From Sporosarcina ureae (GTDB lineage: Bacteria; Bacillota; Bacilli; Bacillales_A; Planococcaceae), in assembly GCF_029267015.1 (NCBI RefSeq), contig NZ_JARIEA010000078.1, forward strand, positions 1 to 62,393: 62,393 nt of DNA, written 5' to 3'. Of this stretch, positions 44,596 to 56,840 are shown piece after piece. The number at the start of each line of letters is the position of its first letter. Position 1 is the stretch's first letter. Under the pieces are notes generated by a model. The model worked only from the letters and a program-made list of their open reading frames with translations, was not told the origin of the DNA and did no database searches. The position numbers were made by a program, and so were the translations under genes.

Positions 44596-45561
44596 GTGCA
44601 AAAGAAGCGTAGACAAGTCATTAGAAAAGGAAATATGGTAGTCTTTCCTGGAACACTCGAGCGTCTTCACCGAGATGGTAGAGAGGCAATGGATCGTGAT
44701 TTGCATGAAGATGCGATCAGCCATTTTGAATCTGTATTGGAAATTGATCCGGAAGATTATTCGGTTTTCGATGGCCTGGCCATTTCCTTATACGAAATGA
44801 AAGAATATCAACGAGCGAAAGAATTTGCCTTGCTTGCTATGCAAAATCAGGCAGGCGATTACATAGAATTACTCGAGCTTTATCTTTCGATTTCGATCCA
44901 ACTCCAGCAATACGATGAAGTGGAGCTGACGATACAAGGTCTTTTGGAAAAGGAAATGATTCCAGAAAGCAGCTTGAAAAAGTTTCAATATTTACGCGAA
45001 TTAAATGGGCGTTTATCCGAGCGCTATGAGGAACCTTCTATTGAGGAGCCTTCCATTACAAGTAGCCATTTTTATAAAATGGGATCAATGGAGCAACAAG
45101 AATTTTTATTGTCGTTGCAACATCAGAAACTACAACCGTATATTCCGCTGTTGGTGGATGTCATTGAAGCAGAGGATACATTACCTGTAGTGAAAACATA
45201 TGCGTTACTGTTACTGCAGCAAACGGGATATCAAGAAACGTTAGCTATTCGCAAGTATCACTTTGAGACAGAGACGAATCCATCGAGACTCGTGTCCCCA
45301 GAAGAAGATCAATTCATTGGGGAAGTACAGTTTCTTGCAAAGGCACAATTTGAGAAAGATCCTACAGCGAGTGAGCTAGTAGTGAATTTGATATTGAAAT
45401 ACAGTGTGTTGCTGTTTCCGTTCCACTGGGGTCCTTATACAGCGGAAGAGGTGGCGGGCGCCTATGTAGCGTATACGAAGCAGTTATTATACGGTAAGCT
45501 GACAGAGGAATCTTCATTGCTAACGTTCATACGTTCGGTGGATGAAGAAATGGAAAGCTAA
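44596..45561 (+). CDS. ysoA: TPR-repeat protein, YsoA-like
   Basis: The 321-residue protein has TPR helices (about residues 30-120, with HFESVLEIDPEDYSVFDGLA and YQRAKEFALLAMQNQAGDYIE). It sits directly before tig, as ysoA does in B. subtilis. GTG 44596 follows AGGTGA at good spacing, whereas GTG 44587 overlaps it. Molecular function is unknown; a chaperone or adaptor role near trigger factor is only suggestive. Confidence 0.75.
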   Translation: MQKKRRQVIRKGNMVVFPGTLERLHRDGREAMDRDLHEDAISHFESVLEIDPEDYSVFDGLAISLYEMKEYQRAKEFALLAMQNQAGDYIELLELYLSISIQLQQYDEVELTIQGLLEKEMIPESSLKKFQYLRELNGRLSERYEEPSIEEPSITSSHFYKMGSMEQQEFLLSLQHQKLQPYIPLLVDVIEAEDTLPVVKTYALLLLQQTGYQETLAIRKYHFETETNPSRLVSPEEDQFIGEVQFLAKAQFEKDPTASELVVNLILKYSVLLFPFHWGPYTAEEVAGAYVAYTKQLLYGKLTEESSLLTFIRSVDEEMES

Positions 45562-45574
45562 CAGTGATTAATTC

Positions 45575-45602
45575 TTGAAAGATGAATAGACTATGTTATA
45601 CT
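45575..45602 (+). promoter_or_regulatory. tig promoter
   Basis: TTGAAA (45575-45580) and TATACT (45597-45602) are 16 bases apart, and TG at 45594-45595 makes it also an extended -10. Transcripts from it would have a leader of nearly 200 bases. A second, weaker TATAAT (45751-45756) lies closer to tig. Confidence 0.72.
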
Positions 45603-45805
45603 AAAATGGTTGTCAACTGCTTATCTGTATTCAGTAACGTTGTCGCTTGTAATAGGCACAACAAAATGAGCTGATTCAGGTAAAGCCTTCAAGGAGTGTC
45701 GAAGATTTTTTAGGAAGTACAGAAAAAATTTAGATACAGTCATGCGAAGGTATAATTGATTAAAATAAAAATAAAAGTATTGCAAATGATTTGGAGGTCA
45801 TACAT

Positions 45806-47092
45806 ATGACAGTTAAATGGGAAAAATTAGAAGGCAGTGAAGGGAAACTTACGTTTGAAGTTTCTGTAGAACGTTTCAACGAAGCACTTGATGAAGCATT
45901 CAAAAAAGTAGTAAAGAAAGTACAAGCACCTGGTTTCCGTAAAGGAAAAATGCCACGTAAAATGTTCAACCAAATGTACGGTGAAGAATCACTTTACAAC
46001 GATGCAATCGATATCGTGCTACCTGGAGCATACTCTGCAGCAGTAGACGAAGCAGATGTAGATCCAATCGCTGCACCTGAGATTGACATCGAAAAGTTAG
46101 AAAAAGGCGAGCCGGTTGTATTCACAGCAGTTATCGCACTTAAGCCAGAAGTGAAACTTGGCGAATACAAAGGTCTTGAAGTGACTCGTCAATCAGTTGA
46201 AGTAACAGACGAAGAAGTTGAAGCACAGCTTGAACAACGTAAAGAAGCACTAGCAGAAATGGTAGTCAAAGAAGACGGCGTTGTTGAAGAAGGCGATACA
46301 GCGACAATCGATTTCGAAGGATTCGCTGATGGCGAAGCATTCGAAGGCGGACAGTCAGAAAACTACGAACTTGAAGTTGGATCTGGTTCATTTATTCCAG
46401 GATTCGAAGAACAAGTAGTAGGCATGAAAACAGGAGAAGAAAAGGATATTGAAATCACTTTCCCTGAAGAATACCATGCTGCTGAACTAGCTGGTAAACC
46501 CGCTACATTCAAAGTAAAAGTTAACGAAATCAAGTCTAAAGAAGTTCCTGAACTTGATGACGAGTTAGCGAAAGAAATCGACGAGAGCGTTTCTTCAGTA
46601 GAAGAGCTACGCACGAAGTTGAAAGAAGAAGCTGAAGAAGTGAAGAAGAATGATTCTGAAACAGCTCTTCGTGACGATCTAGTAGAACAGGCTGCAAGCA
46701 ACGCTGAAATGGAAATTCCACAAGCGATGATCGATTCAGAAACGGATCGTATGATGCAGGACTTCGAACAACGTCTACAAATGCAAGGCATGAACTTGGA
46801 TCTTTACTTCCAGTTCTCTGGTCAAGATGAGAAAACACTTCGCGACCAAATGAAGGACGACGCACTAAGCCGCGTACGCGTTTCGTTAACACTTGAAGCA
46901 ATCGGTGCTGCTGAAAATGTTGAAGTACCTGAAGAAGATATTAATGCAGAACTTGAAAAGATGTCTGAGCAATTCGGTATGGACGTTGAGCAAATCAAGA
47001 CTACTCTTGGTGGCACATCTGTACTTGAAAACGATCTTCGTTTCAACAAAACAGTTCAACTACTTGTTGACAGCGCTAAAATCGTCGACTAA
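45806..47092 (+). CDS. tig: Trigger factor
   Basis: A 428-residue ribosome-bound chaperone and peptidyl-prolyl isomerase. The ribosome-binding domain with [14 protein letters not shown], the FKBP-like domain (about residues 150-240, with [18 protein letters not shown]) and the C-terminal helical domain are complete. ATG 45806 follows GGAGG; the TTG at 45791 is inside the Shine-Dalgarno. It precedes clpX. Confidence 0.96.
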   Translation: MTVKWEKLEGSEGKLTFEVSVERFNEALDEAFKKVVKKVQAPGFRKGKMPRKMFNQMYGEESLYNDAIDIVLPGAYSAAVDEADVDPIAAPEIDIEKLEKGEPVVFTAVIALKPEVKLGEYKGLEVTRQSVEVTDEEVEAQLEQRKEALAEMVVKEDGVVEEGDTATIDFEGFADGEAFEGGQSENYELEVGSGSFIPGFEEQVVGMKTGEEKDIEITFPEEYHAAELAGKPATFKVKVNEIKSKEVPELDDELAKEIDESVSSVEELRTKLKEEAEEVKKNDSETALRDDLVEQAASNAEMEIPQAMIDSETDRMMQDFEQRLQMQGMNLDLYFQFSGQDEKTLRDQMKDDALSRVRVSLTLEAIGAAENVEVPEEDINAELEKMSEQFGMDVEQIKTTLGGTSVLENDLRFNKTVQLLVDSAKIVD

Positions 47093-47108
47093 TCTTTCTA
47101 TATAGATA

Positions 47109-47144
47109 AAACAAGGTACGGTTTGCCCGTACCTTGTTTTTCTT
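47109..47144 (+). terminator. Terminator after tig
   Basis: AAACAAGGTACGG pairs with CCGTACCTTGTTT and a T run follows. Confidence 0.88.
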
Positions 47145-47300
47145 AAATAAAAGACTTCATGTATAGAGTTTTCTAAACTCCATAAGCTAGAGCGTAAATA
47201 ACCATACATATCAGGCTGGTTGTGTTGGTCGTTAAGTTCTAATTAGTTGATTAAGTAAAAGTAATCTTGTAGTATATTCACTTGAATAGGGGTGAGCATA

Positions 47301-48569
47301 ATGTTCAAATTTAATGATGAAAACGATAACTTGAGCTGTTCTTTTTGCGGGAAATCTCAAGAGCAAGTCCGCAAACTAGTAGCTGGTCAAGGTGTTTATA
47401 TTTGTGATGAATGCGTTGAACTTTGTGCGGAAATCGTGGAAGAGGAAGTCGGCCTTGAAGAAGGCTTTGAACTAAAAGACGTTCCAAAACCAAGAGAGAT
47501 CCAAAGTATCCTCGATGATTATATCATCGGGCAAGATCGTGCAAAGAAATCACTCGCAGTAGCAGTATACAATCATTACAAACGAGTGAATTCAGGTAGT
47601 AAAATTGATGAAGTCGAGCTGGCTAAATCCAATATCGTCTTAATTGGACCAACTGGTAGCGGTAAAACTTTACTTGCTCAAACATTGGCTCGTATTTTGG
47701 ATGTACCATTTGCGATTGCAGATGCGACTTCATTAACTGAAGCAGGTTACGTTGGGGAAGACGTAGAGAATATCCTCTTGAAATTAATTCAAGCAGCGGA
47801 CTTCGATATCGATAAAGCTGAAAAAGGAATTATCTACATCGATGAAATCGATAAAGTAGCTCGTAAATCTGAGAACGCATCGATTACACGTGACGTATCT
47901 GGTGAAGGTGTACAACAAGCCTTACTGAAGATTTTGGAAGGAACAGTTGCGAGCGTACCACCACAAGGCGGTCGTAAACATCCTCATCAAGAATTCTTGC
48001 AAATCGATACAACGAACATCTTGTTTGTTGTCGGTGGAGCATTTGACGGCATCGAAGATATCGTTAAACGCCGTATTGGACGTAAAGTCATCGGTTTCGG
48101 TTCTGAATCGAAGCAAGAAATCAATGAACAAGATAGCCTATTGGCTAAATTGATTCCTGAAGATCTACAATCATACGGTTTGATTCCAGAGTTTATCGGT
48201 CGTCTGCCGGTTATCGCAACTCTCGATACACTAGATGCGGATACACTGTATCAAATTCTAACTGAACCGAAAAATGCGATCGTTAAACAATATCAAAAGA
48301 TGGTCGAATTAGATGATGTTGAACTTCAATTTGAAGACGACGCATTAATCGAAATCGCGAAAGAAGCAATTGCTCGTAAAACGGGTGCTCGTGGACTTCG
48401 TTCGATTATCGAAAATATCATGTTGGACGTAATGTATGATCTTCCTTCACTTGAAGAAGTAAAGAAATGTATCATTACTAAAGATTCCGTTACTGGGACA
48501 TCTACTCCGCTCTTATATAAAGAAGACGGATCAGTTTATGAAGTAGATAACGAAAAAAATACTGCATAA
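47301..48569 (+). CDS. clpX: ClpX, ATPase subunit of ClpXP protease
   Basis: A 422-residue unfoldase with an N-terminal zinc domain ([16 protein letters not shown]), Walker A GPTGSGKT, Walker [10 protein letters not shown] and the ClpP-binding IGF-type loop seen as IGFGSES. The ATG at 47301 follows AGGGGTG; GTG 47292 lies inside that site. It delivers substrates to ClpP, encoded elsewhere. Confidence 0.96.
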   Translation: MFKFNDENDNLSCSFCGKSQEQVRKLVAGQGVYICDECVELCAEIVEEEVGLEEGFELKDVPKPREIQSILDDYIIGQDRAKKSLAVAVYNHYKRVNSGSKIDEVELAKSNIVLIGPTGSGKTLLAQTLARILDVPFAIADATSLTEAGYVGEDVENILLKLIQAADFDIDKAEKGIIYIDEIDKVARKSENASITRDVSGEGVQQALLKILEGTVASVPPQGGRKHPHQEFLQIDTTNILFVVGGAFDGIEDIVKRRIGRKVIGFGSESKQEINEQDSLLAKLIPEDLQSYGLIPEFIGRLPVIATLDTLDADTLYQILTEPKNAIVKQYQKMVELDDVELQFEDDALIEIAKEAIARKTGARGLRSIIENIMLDVMYDLPSLEEVKKCIITKDSVTGTSTPLLYKEDGSVYEVDNEKNTA

Positions 48570-48581
48570 CGCCGAAATGGC

Positions 48582-48636
48582 AAAAGGGCCGGCTCCACCG
48601 ATGCGTATCCTATACGTTCGGCAGTCGGCTTTTTCT
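48582..48636 (+). terminator. Terminator after clpX
   Basis: A long compound stem: inner CCGATGCGTAT/ATACGTTCGG and outer AAAAGGGCC/GGCTTTTT. Confidence 0.8.
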
Positions 48637-48701
48637 TACATAAGATTTTATTTATGAACTATTTACATACTTAGACATAATTTATTTGGAGGTGGCTTAT
48701 C

Positions 48702-51023
48702 ATGCCGACGATTCAAAAACAGAACATCCCATTATTGCCACTTCGCGGAGTGATTGTATATCCGACGATGCTTTTACATATCGATGTAGGTCGAGAGCGT
48801 TCGATTTTTGCTATTGAACATTCTTTAGCAGGTGATCATCAAATTTTCTTAGCAACGCAGAAAGATTTAAGCTTAGAAAATCCAGAAAAAGATGATTTAC
48901 AAACCATTGGTACGTTGGCGAATATCAAATCGATGACGCAATTGCCAAACGGTACCTATCGAGTATTGATCGAAGGGGTACATAGAGCGAAGTGGTCTGG
49001 TTACGAGGAAGCGGACCTATATCCCGTTGTGAATGTGGAATGCTTCAAAGAGAACGAAGAAAAAGATGCTGAGGCAGAAGCGCTCATGCGTTCACTCGTT
49101 GCACAATTCAAACGATACGCGAAAAACAGTAAACGCATTTCCGAAGAAACACTCGAAACAGTTGAGAGTATTCAAGAACCGGGAAGATTAGCGGATATGA
49201 TCGCATCGAATTTACCGTTAAAATTAACAGCGAAACAAGAAGTGCTTGAAATGATCGATATACCTGGACGCTTGGAATGGCTAATCAGTCGTATGTATAA
49301 TGAACAGGAAATTATGGAGCTTGAACAGAAGATTAATGAACGTGTAAAAGAAGCAATGGAACGTACACAAAAAGAGTTCTATTTACGCGAGCAGTTAAAA
49401 GCAATTCAGACAGAACTGGGCGATAAAGACGGTAAAGGTCTTGAAGTTACAGAGCTGAATAAGAAAATTGAGGAAGCGAATATGCCTCAATCTGTAAGGG
49501 AAGCGGCAGAGCGAGAACTAGAACGCTATGAAAAGATTCCTTCTATTTCTGCAGAAAGCGGCATTATCCGTAACTATATCGAGTGGCTGATCATGCTGCC
49601 ATGGACAGATGCTACAAAAGACCAATTGGATTTGAAGCGTTCAGAAGAAATATTGAATCGGGACCATGAAGGCTTAGAAAACGTTAAAGAACGGATTCTT
49701 GAGTATCTAGCAGTACGTCAGATGACCAATTCACTACGTGGGCCTATCCTTTGTTTAGACGGACCTCCAGGGGTTGGTAAAACATCATTGGCACGTTCAA
49801 TCGCCGAGTCATTAGGACGCAAATTTGTACGCTTGTCTTTAGGGGGCGTTCGGGATGAATCAGAAATTCGAGGTCATCGTAGAACGTATGTAGGTGCCAT
49901 GCCAGGACGTATTATTCAAAGTATGAAGAAAGCGGGTACTGTGAATCCAGTTTTCTTACTCGATGAAATTGACAAAATGTCGAATGATTTCCGAGGTGAT
50001 CCATCGTCTGCTATGTTAGAAGTGCTGGATCCTGAACAAAACAGCACTTTCAGCGATCATTATATAGAAGAGCCGTATGATCTCTCGAGTGTCTTATTCA
50101 TTGCTACATCAAATGATTTGGGGGCTATTCCTGGACCGTTACGTGACCGCATGGAAATCATATCGATCCCAGGTTACACAGAGCATGAAAAACAAACGAT
50201 TGCCATCAATCATCTGATTCCAAAACAAATGAAAGAACACGGCCTGAAGAAATCCCAGCTACGCTTCCAAGATGAAGCCGTACTGGAAGTTGTTCGTTAT
50301 TATACGCGAGAAGCAGGTGTGCGTTCATTGGAACGTGAAATCGCCAGCATCTGTCGTAAAGCTGCTCGTCAGATCCTCGCCGGTGATAAGAAAAGCTTGA
50401 CTGTGAGCCCGAAAACATTGGAAACATTACTTGGTAAAAAACGGTTTCGATTCGGACAGGCAGAAACGGTCAATCAAGTCGGAGCAGCAACAGGGTTAGC
50501 TTATACATCAGTAGGCGGAGATACATTGCAAATTGAAGTATCCTTATCACCAGGTAAAGGTAAATTATTGCTGACTGGAAAACTTGGAGATGTTATGAAG
50601 GAGTCTGCACAAACAGCATTGTCGTATGTACGTTCTCAAGCTATGACATTTGATATAGATCCGGATTTCCATGAAAAGTGGGATATCCATATACACGTTC
50701 CGGAAGGCGCTACACCAAAAGATGGACCTTCCGCTGGTATAACCATCGTAACGGCACTAGTATCTGCATTGACGGAACGCCCGATACGCCGTGAAGTCGG
50801 TATGACAGGTGAAGTGACATTGCGTGGACGAGTATTGCCTATTGGTGGACTGAAGCAAAAAACACTAAGTGCCCACCGTGCAGGTCTTCGCACGATCATC
50901 ATCCCGTCTGATAATGAACGTGATCTAGATGATATTCCAGATAGTGTAAGAAAAGAATTAACATTTAAACTCGTGTCGGATGCTCATGAAGTACTCGATA
51001 TCGCTTTGGAGGAAAAGAAATGA
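48702..51023 (+). CDS. lonA: ATP-dependent protease Lon
   Basis: The 773-residue Lon has the N-terminal substrate domain ([17 protein letters not shown] start), Walker [10 protein letters not shown] and the Ser-Lys protease dyad, Ser in [12 protein letters not shown] and Lys in [14 protein letters not shown] precedes the ATG. It directly follows clpX; the membrane-associated lonB that lies between them in B. subtilis is missing. It overlaps ysxC by ATGA. Confidence 0.97.
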   Translation: MPTIQKQNIPLLPLRGVIVYPTMLLHIDVGRERSIFAIEHSLAGDHQIFLATQKDLSLENPEKDDLQTIGTLANIKSMTQLPNGTYRVLIEGVHRAKWSGYEEADLYPVVNVECFKENEEKDAEAEALMRSLVAQFKRYAKNSKRISEETLETVESIQEPGRLADMIASNLPLKLTAKQEVLEMIDIPGRLEWLISRMYNEQEIMELEQKINERVKEAMERTQKEFYLREQLKAIQTELGDKDGKGLEVTELNKKIEEANMPQSVREAAERELERYEKIPSISAESGIIRNYIEWLIMLPWTDATKDQLDLKRSEEILNRDHEGLENVKERILEYLAVRQMTNSLRGPILCLDGPPGVGKTSLARSIAESLGRKFVRLSLGGVRDESEIRGHRRTYVGAMPGRIIQSMKKAGTVNPVFLLDEIDKMSNDFRGDPSSAMLEVLDPEQNSTFSDHYIEEPYDLSSVLFIATSNDLGAIPGPLRDRMEIISIPGYTEHEKQTIAINHLIPKQMKEHGLKKSQLRFQDEAVLEVVRYYTREAGVRSLEREIASICRKAARQILAGDKKSLTVSPKTLETLLGKKRFRFGQAETVNQVGAATGLAYTSVGGDTLQIEVSLSPGKGKLLLTGKLGDVMKESAQTALSYVRSQAMTFDIDPDFHEKWDIHIHVPEGATPKDGPSAGITIVTALVSALTERPIRREVGMTGEVTLRGRVLPIGGLKQKTLSAHRAGLRTIIIPSDNERDLDDIPDSVRKELTFKLVSDAHEVLDIALEEKK

Positions 51024-51601
51024 AAGTCCATAACGTTGAAATGATTATGAGTGCGGTTAGACCTGAACAATATCCAACAGAAGGCTATCCTGAATTTGCG
51101 TTAGCCGGTCGCTCGAATGTAGGAAAGTCTTCATTCATCAATAAAATGATCGGGCGTAAGAGCTTAGCTCGTACGTCTTCGAAACCAGGAAAGACTCAAA
51201 CACTCAATTTCTATAAAATTGAAGAACAATTATTTTTCGTTGACGTACCTGGTTACGGCTATGCGAAAGTGTCTAAAACAGAAAAAGAAAAGTGGGGCGG
51301 CATGATCGAGCAATACATTACGTCACGTGAAGAGTTACGTGCGGTAGTGCAAATTGTCGATTTGCGCCATCCACCGACAAAAGATGACTGCATGATGCAT
51401 GATTTCCTTGCTCACTATAATATCCCTACAATCGTCGTTGCGACAAAAGCCGATAAAATTCCTAAAGGTAAATGGGAGAAGCATAAGAAAGTAGTTCGTA
51501 CAACATTTAACATGGAAGTCCATGAGCCGTTGATCTTGTTTTCATCTGAAAAGGGAATAGGGATGGATGAAGCGTGGCATGAAATTGAAAGTCGCATGTA
51601 A
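51020..51601 (+). CDS. ysxC: Ribosome-biogenesis GTPase YsxC/EngB
   Basis: A 193-residue EngB-type GTPase with G1 [10 protein letters not shown]3 DVPGYGYA and G4 TKADK. It is needed for 50S subunit assembly. Four-base overlap with lonA shows coupling. Confidence 0.95.
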   Translation: MKVHNVEMIMSAVRPEQYPTEGYPEFALAGRSNVGKSSFINKMIGRKSLARTSSKPGKTQTLNFYKIEEQLFFVDVPGYGYAKVSKTEKEKWGGMIEQYITSREELRAVVQIVDLRHPPTKDDCMMHDFLAHYNIPTIVVATKADKIPKGKWEKHKKVVRTTFNMEVHEPLILFSSEKGIGMDEAWHEIESRM

Positions 51602-51684
51602 GTAATACGATAGTTTTGATGTATTTGCTACATTATGGCTTCAAAAGATGTTCACAATTTGCATTCCGACTAAAGCGCTATGTA

Positions 51685-51693
51685 TGTTATAAT
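51685..51693 (+). promoter_or_regulatory. Extended -10 promoter of hemA
   Basis: TGTTATAAT is an extended -10 about 38 bases before the hemA ATG. It overlaps the word TTATAATGAATGTAC, a poor partial match to a PerR box; PerR controls hemA in B. subtilis, but the match here is weak. Confidence 0.5.
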
Positions 51694-51730
51694 GAATGTA
51701 CGAAAAGATTCCGAAAGGTGTGAGCACCTA

Positions 51731-53107
51731 ATGTATACAGTCGTTGTCGGTGTTAACCACCGAACCGCCCCTGTCGAAATTAGAGAGAAGCTATCATTCG
51801 TCGAGGCTGATTTGCCACAAGCGATGCAAACATTGCAACAGCAAAAGAGCATCTTAGAAAACATTATTATTTCTACTTGTAACCGCACAGAGATTTATGC
51901 GGTAGTCGACCAGATTCATACAGGACGTTATTATATAAAAAAATTCCTTGCTGATTGGTTTTCGATTCCTATTGAAGACTTCTCCAGTCACTTGATTATT
52001 CATGAAGAAGATGGTGCAATCGAACACTTATTACGTGTAACTGCAGGCATTGATTCGATGGTACTGGGTGAAACGCAAATACTAGGACAAGTTCGCAGTA
52101 GTTTCTTTGCTGCACAAAATATTGGTACAACAGGTACCGTATTCAATGAACTGTTCAAACAAGCGATTACAACAGCGAAGAGAGCACATACCGACACAGC
52201 AATTGGTGAAAATGCCGTGTCAGTTTCCTATGCAGCCGTAGAACTAGGTAAGAAGATCTTCGGTTCTTTAAAGAATAAGCATATTGCCATTCTTGGAGCA
52301 GGTACGATGGGTGAATTAGCAGTCAAGAACTTGCAAGGTAGCGGTGTCGGGAAGATTACTGTAATCAACCGTACGTTTTCTAAAGCAGAAATCTTGGCGG
52401 CGAAATTTAACGGTGAAGCAAAATCTATGCAAGAGCTACAATGCCTCTTACTTGAAGCAGATATTTTAATTAGTTCAACAGGTGCTACTGAATATGTCAT
52501 CGATTATGAATTGATGAATTTTGTAGAGAGATTACGTAAAGGCAAGCCGCTATTTATGGTGGATATAGCTGTACCACGTGATCTTGATCCGAAAATCGGT
52601 GAACTGAGCAGTGTATTCTTGTACGATATCGATGATCTTCAAGGCATTGTCGAAGCAAACTTGGCCGAACGTAAGCGTGCAGCTGATGAGATCGGTTTAA
52701 TGATTGAACAAGAAGTAGTTGCATTTAAAGAATGGTTAACAACACTCGGTGTCGTGCCAATGATTTCTGCATTGCGCAAGAAGGCAAGTCGCATTCAAAG
52801 TGAAACAATGGCTAGCATCGAAAATAAAATGCCGGATTTAACAGAACGTGAAAAGAAAGTTCTGAACAAGCATACAAAATCGATTATCAATCAATTGCTG
52901 AAAGAGCCTATTTTACAAGCTAAAGAATTATCTACTGATAAAAAAGCAGCAGAGAAACTCGCACTTTTCGAACAAATCTTTGGGATTTCTGAAGATGTCG
53001 TAACAGAAAAGGAACAGCTGGCATTACAAGCAAAAGAACGTCTTCAAAAACGTGCTGATCAAAAATCAGATGTTGTTGATGTGACGAACTTAAATTATCA
53101 ACACTAA
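51731..53107 (+). CDS. hemA: Glutamyl-tRNA reductase
   Basis: A 458-residue enzyme that makes glutamate-1-semialdehyde from Glu-tRNA, the first step of heme synthesis by the C5 route. The motif [13 protein letters not shown], the catalytic Cys in [15 protein letters not shown]-like [11 protein letters not shown] and the NADPH segment [14 protein letters not shown] are visible. ATG 51731 is preferred; the frame to 51680 runs through the promoter. AAAGGTG lies upstream. Confidence 0.95.
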   Translation: MYTVVVGVNHRTAPVEIREKLSFVEADLPQAMQTLQQQKSILENIIISTCNRTEIYAVVDQIHTGRYYIKKFLADWFSIPIEDFSSHLIIHEEDGAIEHLLRVTAGIDSMVLGETQILGQVRSSFFAAQNIGTTGTVFNELFKQAITTAKRAHTDTAIGENAVSVSYAAVELGKKIFGSLKNKHIAILGAGTMGELAVKNLQGSGVGKITVINRTFSKAEILAAKFNGEAKSMQELQCLLLEADILISSTGATEYVIDYELMNFVERLRKGKPLFMVDIAVPRDLDPKIGELSSVFLYDIDDLQGIVEANLAERKRAADEIGLMIEQEVVAFKEWLTTLGVVPMISALRKKASRIQSETMASIENKMPDLTEREKKVLNKHTKSIINQLLKEPILQAKELSTDKKAAEKLALFEQIFGISEDVVTEKEQLALQAKERLQKRADQKSDVVDVTNLNYQH

Positions 53108-53112
53108 TTCCA

Positions 53113-53163
53113 GGTGGTTCTGTATCTGTCTTTCACAAGAACGATACAGGCCCACTTTTTTTA
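53113..53163 (+). terminator. Terminator between hemA and hemX
   Basis: CTGTATC (53120-53126) pairs with GATACAG (53143-53149), extended by GTGG/CCCAC, with eight T's. It separates hemA from the rest of the heme genes. Confidence 0.75.
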
Positions 53164-53193
53164 TTGCAGTTAAATATGCAAAAAAAGTATAAA
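53164..53193 (+). promoter_or_regulatory. Possible hemX promoter
   Basis: TTGCAG (53164-53169) and TATAAA (53188-53193) are 18 bases apart, downstream of the terminator, giving hemXCDBL a potential separate promoter. Confidence 0.45.
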
Positions 53194-53329
53194 TATTCGT
53201 GGTACTACGAGAAAGATGCTTTCTTTGGATGCAATTATTTGCAGTAACACCCTCTCATTTGAGACAATATAAACGAACACTCCTTACTAGCAAAAGAGAG
53301 GTTTTCGCTCGAAAGGCAGAGAATAGCAT

Positions 53330-54160
53330 ATGGTTGATTTAACCGTCGCAAGACTTCAGGAATTCATGATTGTTCTTTATGCCCTCGGTCTTGTTTTTTA
53401 CTTAATAGATTACTTTAAAAAGTCAAAAGTCGTGCAACGTACTGCTTTTTGGCTCATCGTTTCTGTATGGGTTACACAAACGATTATTTTATCTTTTTAC
53501 ATTTATGAAATGAAACGTTTTCCCGTACTATCGCTAGTTGAAGGAATTTACTTTTATGTATGGTTACTAGTTACACTATCTATCGTCTTTCAGTTGATTT
53601 ATAAAGTGAACTTTATGGTGTTTTTTACAAATATCATTGGTTTTGCTTTTTTAATGATTCACGTGTTTTCCAATCTAAAATATACAGCGTCCACTGTGGG
53701 TGATTCGCTTATTTCAGAAGTGTTATTTGTTCATATTACATCAGCAATCCTCTCGTACGCGGTGTTCGCATTAGCATTTGTTTTCGCGATATTGTATTTG
53801 ATTGTATATAACGTATTGAAAAGTAAGAAGCTAGGTAAGCGGTTTTCTAGTCTGCCGAACTTGCATCAAACGATGATGGGCATGAAAATGTCGATCTACA
53901 CGGGTATCCCGATTTTATTTGTTAGTTTATTGTTTGGTGTACAATGGGCGTATGTAGCGCTAGAAGACTGGTCTCCGTTTGATGTGAAAATCATGGGATC
54001 ATTTGCGGTATTGCTCATCTACTCGTCAGTGGTTTATTACAACTACAAAGGCAAGCTCCAGTCAGTGGAGTTCGCTTGGATGACGATATTTGCATTTCTC
54101 TTAACAGTTGTTAATTTCTTTTTGGGCAGTACGCTGTCACAATTTCATTTATGGATATAA
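53330..54160 (+). CDS. hemX: HemX, membrane protein of the heme operon
   Basis: A 276-residue integral membrane protein with about eight hydrophobic segments, of the cytochrome c assembly (CcsA/ResC-like) family. In B. subtilis HemX lowers the level of HemA. It lies 15 bases before hemC. The ATG is preceded by AAAGGC, a weak site. Confidence 0.9.
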   Translation: MVDLTVARLQEFMIVLYALGLVFYLIDYFKKSKVVQRTAFWLIVSVWVTQTIILSFYIYEMKRFPVLSLVEGIYFYVWLLVTLSIVFQLIYKVNFMVFFTNIIGFAFLMIHVFSNLKYTASTVGDSLISEVLFVHITSAILSYAVFALAFVFAILYLIVYNVLKSKKLGKRFSSLPNLHQTMMGMKMSIYTGIPILFVSLLFGVQWAYVALEDWSPFDVKIMGSFAVLLIYSSVVYYNYKGKLQSVEFAWMTIFAFLLTVVNFFLGSTLSQFHLWI

Positions 54161-54175
54161 GAGAGGAAGAGTTTT

Positions 54176-55105
54176 GTGAGAAAAATTATTGTAGGTTCAC
54201 GTAGAAGTAAGCTGGCATTAACTCAAACGAATTGGTTCATCGAACAAATGAAGCAAGCGGGTGCGCCATTTGAGTTTGAAGTGAAAGAGATTGTGACGAA
54301 AGGCGATCAAATATTGGACGTCATGTTGTCAAAAGTTGGCGGTAAAGGATTATTCGTAAAAGAAATTCAGCAAGCATTATTTGACAAAGAAATTGATTTT
54401 GCGGTACATAGCATGAAGGACATGCCAGCAGTAATTCCTGACGGCTTGACAGTCGGTTGTATCCCTAAACGTGTAGATCCACGTGATGCGTACATCGCAA
54501 ACGATCATGTTCGCTTCATGGACTTACCAATCGGAGCGGTTGTCGGTACTTCTAGTTTACGTCGCAGTTCACAGTTGTTGATGTTACGTCCGGATATTGA
54601 AATTAAGTGGATCCGCGGCAATATTGACACACGTCTTCGCAAGCTCCAAGATGGCGAATATGATGCAATCCTCTTAGCTGCGGCGGGACTTAAGCGTATG
54701 GGCTGGGATGATAACATCGTCACAGAACACCTATCGCTCGAAGATTGTATTCCAGCAGTAGGACAAGGTGCATTAGCAATTGAATGTCGGGAAGACGATA
54801 CAGAATTGCTAAATGAACTAGCGAAATTAACAGATGAGAACACATGGATTGAGCTACAGGCTGAGCGTACATTCCTTAACGAAATGGATGGTTCTTGCCA
54901 AGTACCAATCGGAGGATTTGCAAAGTATGATGGGAATGAAGTAGAAATGACAGGTTTCATCGCGTCTCCGGATGCAATTCAAGTGTTCCGTGAAACGGTG
55001 AAAGGAACAGATCCTGTTGCAGTCGGTAAAGAAGTCAGTAGAATTTTACGTGACCAAGGTGCTGCTGAAGTTATCGAGAAAGTGAAGGCAGAGATGGATG
55101 CGTAA
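54176..55105 (+). CDS. hemC: Porphobilinogen deaminase
   Basis: A 309-residue enzyme that links four porphobilinogens to hydroxymethylbilane. N-terminal [27 protein letters not shown] and the dipyrromethane-cofactor Cys in [11 protein letters not shown] are visible. The start is GTG after GAGGAAGAG. It overlaps hemD by eight bases. Confidence 0.96.
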   Translation: MRKIIVGSRRSKLALTQTNWFIEQMKQAGAPFEFEVKEIVTKGDQILDVMLSKVGGKGLFVKEIQQALFDKEIDFAVHSMKDMPAVIPDGLTVGCIPKRVDPRDAYIANDHVRFMDLPIGAVVGTSSLRRSSQLLMLRPDIEIKWIRGNIDTRLRKLQDGEYDAILLAAAGLKRMGWDDNIVTEHLSLEDCIPAVGQGALAIECREDDTELLNELAKLTDENTWIELQAERTFLNEMDGSCQVPIGGFAKYDGNEVEMTGFIASPDAIQVFRETVKGTDPVAVGKEVSRILRDQGAAEVIEKVKAEMDA

Positions 55106-55862
55106 CGCATTACCGTTAGCAGGAGAAACGGTTATTTTCACCGGTACGCCAAAATCTTCGGAAGCTGCTGAACTCGTGAAAAAGTACGGTGGCATTCCGA
55201 TTTCCATTCCGCTTATTGAAGTAGGAGAAATACAGAAGAAGGCTGATCAGCAAAAATTGCAGCAAGCAATGAAAGCTGATTGGCTCATTTTTACGAGTCA
55301 ATCAGCAGTTGCTGCGTTCCGTGCGAAAATGATGCGGTTCAATGTAACAGCTGATACGTACAATGGAAAAGTTGCTGCAGTCGGAACGCGAACAGCTGCT
55401 GCGCTAGATCAACTTGGTTTTGCCGTGTCTTTCATTCCGAGCGTATTTAGTGCAGATGTTTTCGTCAAACAGTTTAATCCGAAAAAATCAGAACGGTTGC
55501 ACGTGGTCTTTTTGAAAGGTACGCTTGCGGGAAGTCTGATTCGCGAGGAGTTGCCGTTTCATGTATCGGAATGGACAGTCTATGAGACCAAAAGTGCAAC
55601 GAGTGAAATAGATAAATTGAGTCGTTTTATACTTCACAAAAATCAGGTGTCTGTTTTGTTCGCAAGCCCGTCAGCGGTGGAAGTGTTCTCTTCACGTATT
55701 GCACCGAAAACGACGTGGTTCGGCTTTACGGTTTGCGCGATCGGACATGTTACGGAACGTGCATTGTTAAAAGTAGGTGCGCCTGTTCACGTCAAACCTG
55801 AAACGTATACATTAGTCGAGCTAGTTCATGAACTAGCCAAACGAAAGGGAGAATTCAAATGA
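55098..55862 (+). CDS. hemD: Uroporphyrinogen-III synthase
   Basis: A 254-residue two-lobed HemD, a family of low sequence conservation. The context between hemC and hemB, the eight-base overlap with hemC and ATGA overlap with hemB, and the motifs [16 protein letters not shown] and [12 protein letters not shown] support the call. It closes hydroxymethylbilane with D-ring inversion. Confidence 0.92.
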   Translation: MRNALPLAGETVIFTGTPKSSEAAELVKKYGGIPISIPLIEVGEIQKKADQQKLQQAMKADWLIFTSQSAVAAFRAKMMRFNVTADTYNGKVAAVGTRTAAALDQLGFAVSFIPSVFSADVFVKQFNPKKSERLHVVFLKGTLAGSLIREELPFHVSEWTVYETKSATSEIDKLSRFILHKNQVSVLFASPSAVEVFSSRIAPKTTWFGFTVCAIGHVTERALLKVGAPVHVKPETYTLVELVHELAKRKGEFK

Positions 55863-56839
55863 ATCCAATAGAATTTAAGCGTCATCGCAGACTTCGTACA
55901 CACCCAACAGTGCGTGCGATGGTAAGGGAGACAGAAATTAAAGCAGCGGATTTCATTTATCCTATCTTTGTTACAGAAGGCGAGAACGTACGTAATCCAA
56001 TCGCTTCGATGCCAGGCGTAGATCAGTTTTCCATTGATTTATTATTGAAAGAGACGGATGAAGTAGTTGAACTCGGTATTTCATCGATTATTTTATTCGG
56101 TATTCCTAATGAAAAAGACGCTACCGGATCTGAAGCGTATGACGATGAAGGAATCATCCAACGTGCTACACGTGCTGTAAAAGAACGTCATCCAGAATTA
56201 GTCGTAGTGGCGGATACATGTTTATGCGAGTATACCGATCACGGTCACTGTGGCGTTATTCACGACAATGATGTAGATAACGATGCAAGCCTTGTATTGC
56301 TTGCGAAGACGGCAGTCAGCCAAGCGAAAGCAGGAGCAGATATCATTGCGCCTTCGAATATGATGGACGGATTTGTTGCAGTTATTCGCCAAGCACTTGA
56401 CGATGCAGGATTCCAAAACATTCCGATTATGTCGTATGCGGTGAAATATGCATCTGCTTATTACGGTCCATTCCGTGAAGCAGCACAATCCACACCACAA
56501 TTCGGCGATCGTAAAACGTATCAAATGGATCCAGCAAACCGTATGGAAGCTATGCGTGAAGCGGAATCCGATATTCTTGAAGGTGCAGACTTCCTTATTG
56601 TGAAGCCAGCATTGTCTTATCTTGATATCATTCGCGACGTAAAGAATCATGTACTATTGCCTGTCGTGGCGTACAACGTCAGTGGGGAATACGCAATGGT
56701 CAAAGCGGCTGCATTAAACGGCTGGGTAGATGAGAAGAAAATTGTACTAGAAACGTTAACAAGTATGAAGCGTGCAGGCGCAGATATCATCATGACGTAT
56801 CATGCAAAAGATGCTGCTCGCTGGTTGGAGGAGAAGTAA
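55859..56839 (+). CDS. hemB: Delta-aminolevulinic acid dehydratase
   Basis: A 326-residue enzyme that condenses two aminolevulinates to porphobilinogen. It has a zinc-type metal motif, [14 protein letters not shown], with the cysteines present, and the Schiff-base lysine in VKPALSYL. The stop precedes the hemL ATG by one base. Confidence 0.96.
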   Translation: MNPIEFKRHRRLRTHPTVRAMVRETEIKAADFIYPIFVTEGENVRNPIASMPGVDQFSIDLLLKETDEVVELGISSIILFGIPNEKDATGSEAYDDEGIIQRATRAVKERHPELVVVADTCLCEYTDHGHCGVIHDNDVDNDASLVLLAKTAVSQAKAGADIIAPSNMMDGFVAVIRQALDDAGFQNIPIMSYAVKYASAYYGPFREAAQSTPQFGDRKTYQMDPANRMEAMREAESDILEGADFLIVKPALSYLDIIRDVKNHVLLPVVAYNVSGEYAMVKAAALNGWVDEKKIVLETLTSMKRAGADIIMTYHAKDAARWLEEK

Positions 56840-56840
56840 T

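Noticed and set aside
51687..51701. PerR box at hemA
   Set aside because: Only a partial match is present, mostly due to the TATAAT itself, so I do not call it as a site.
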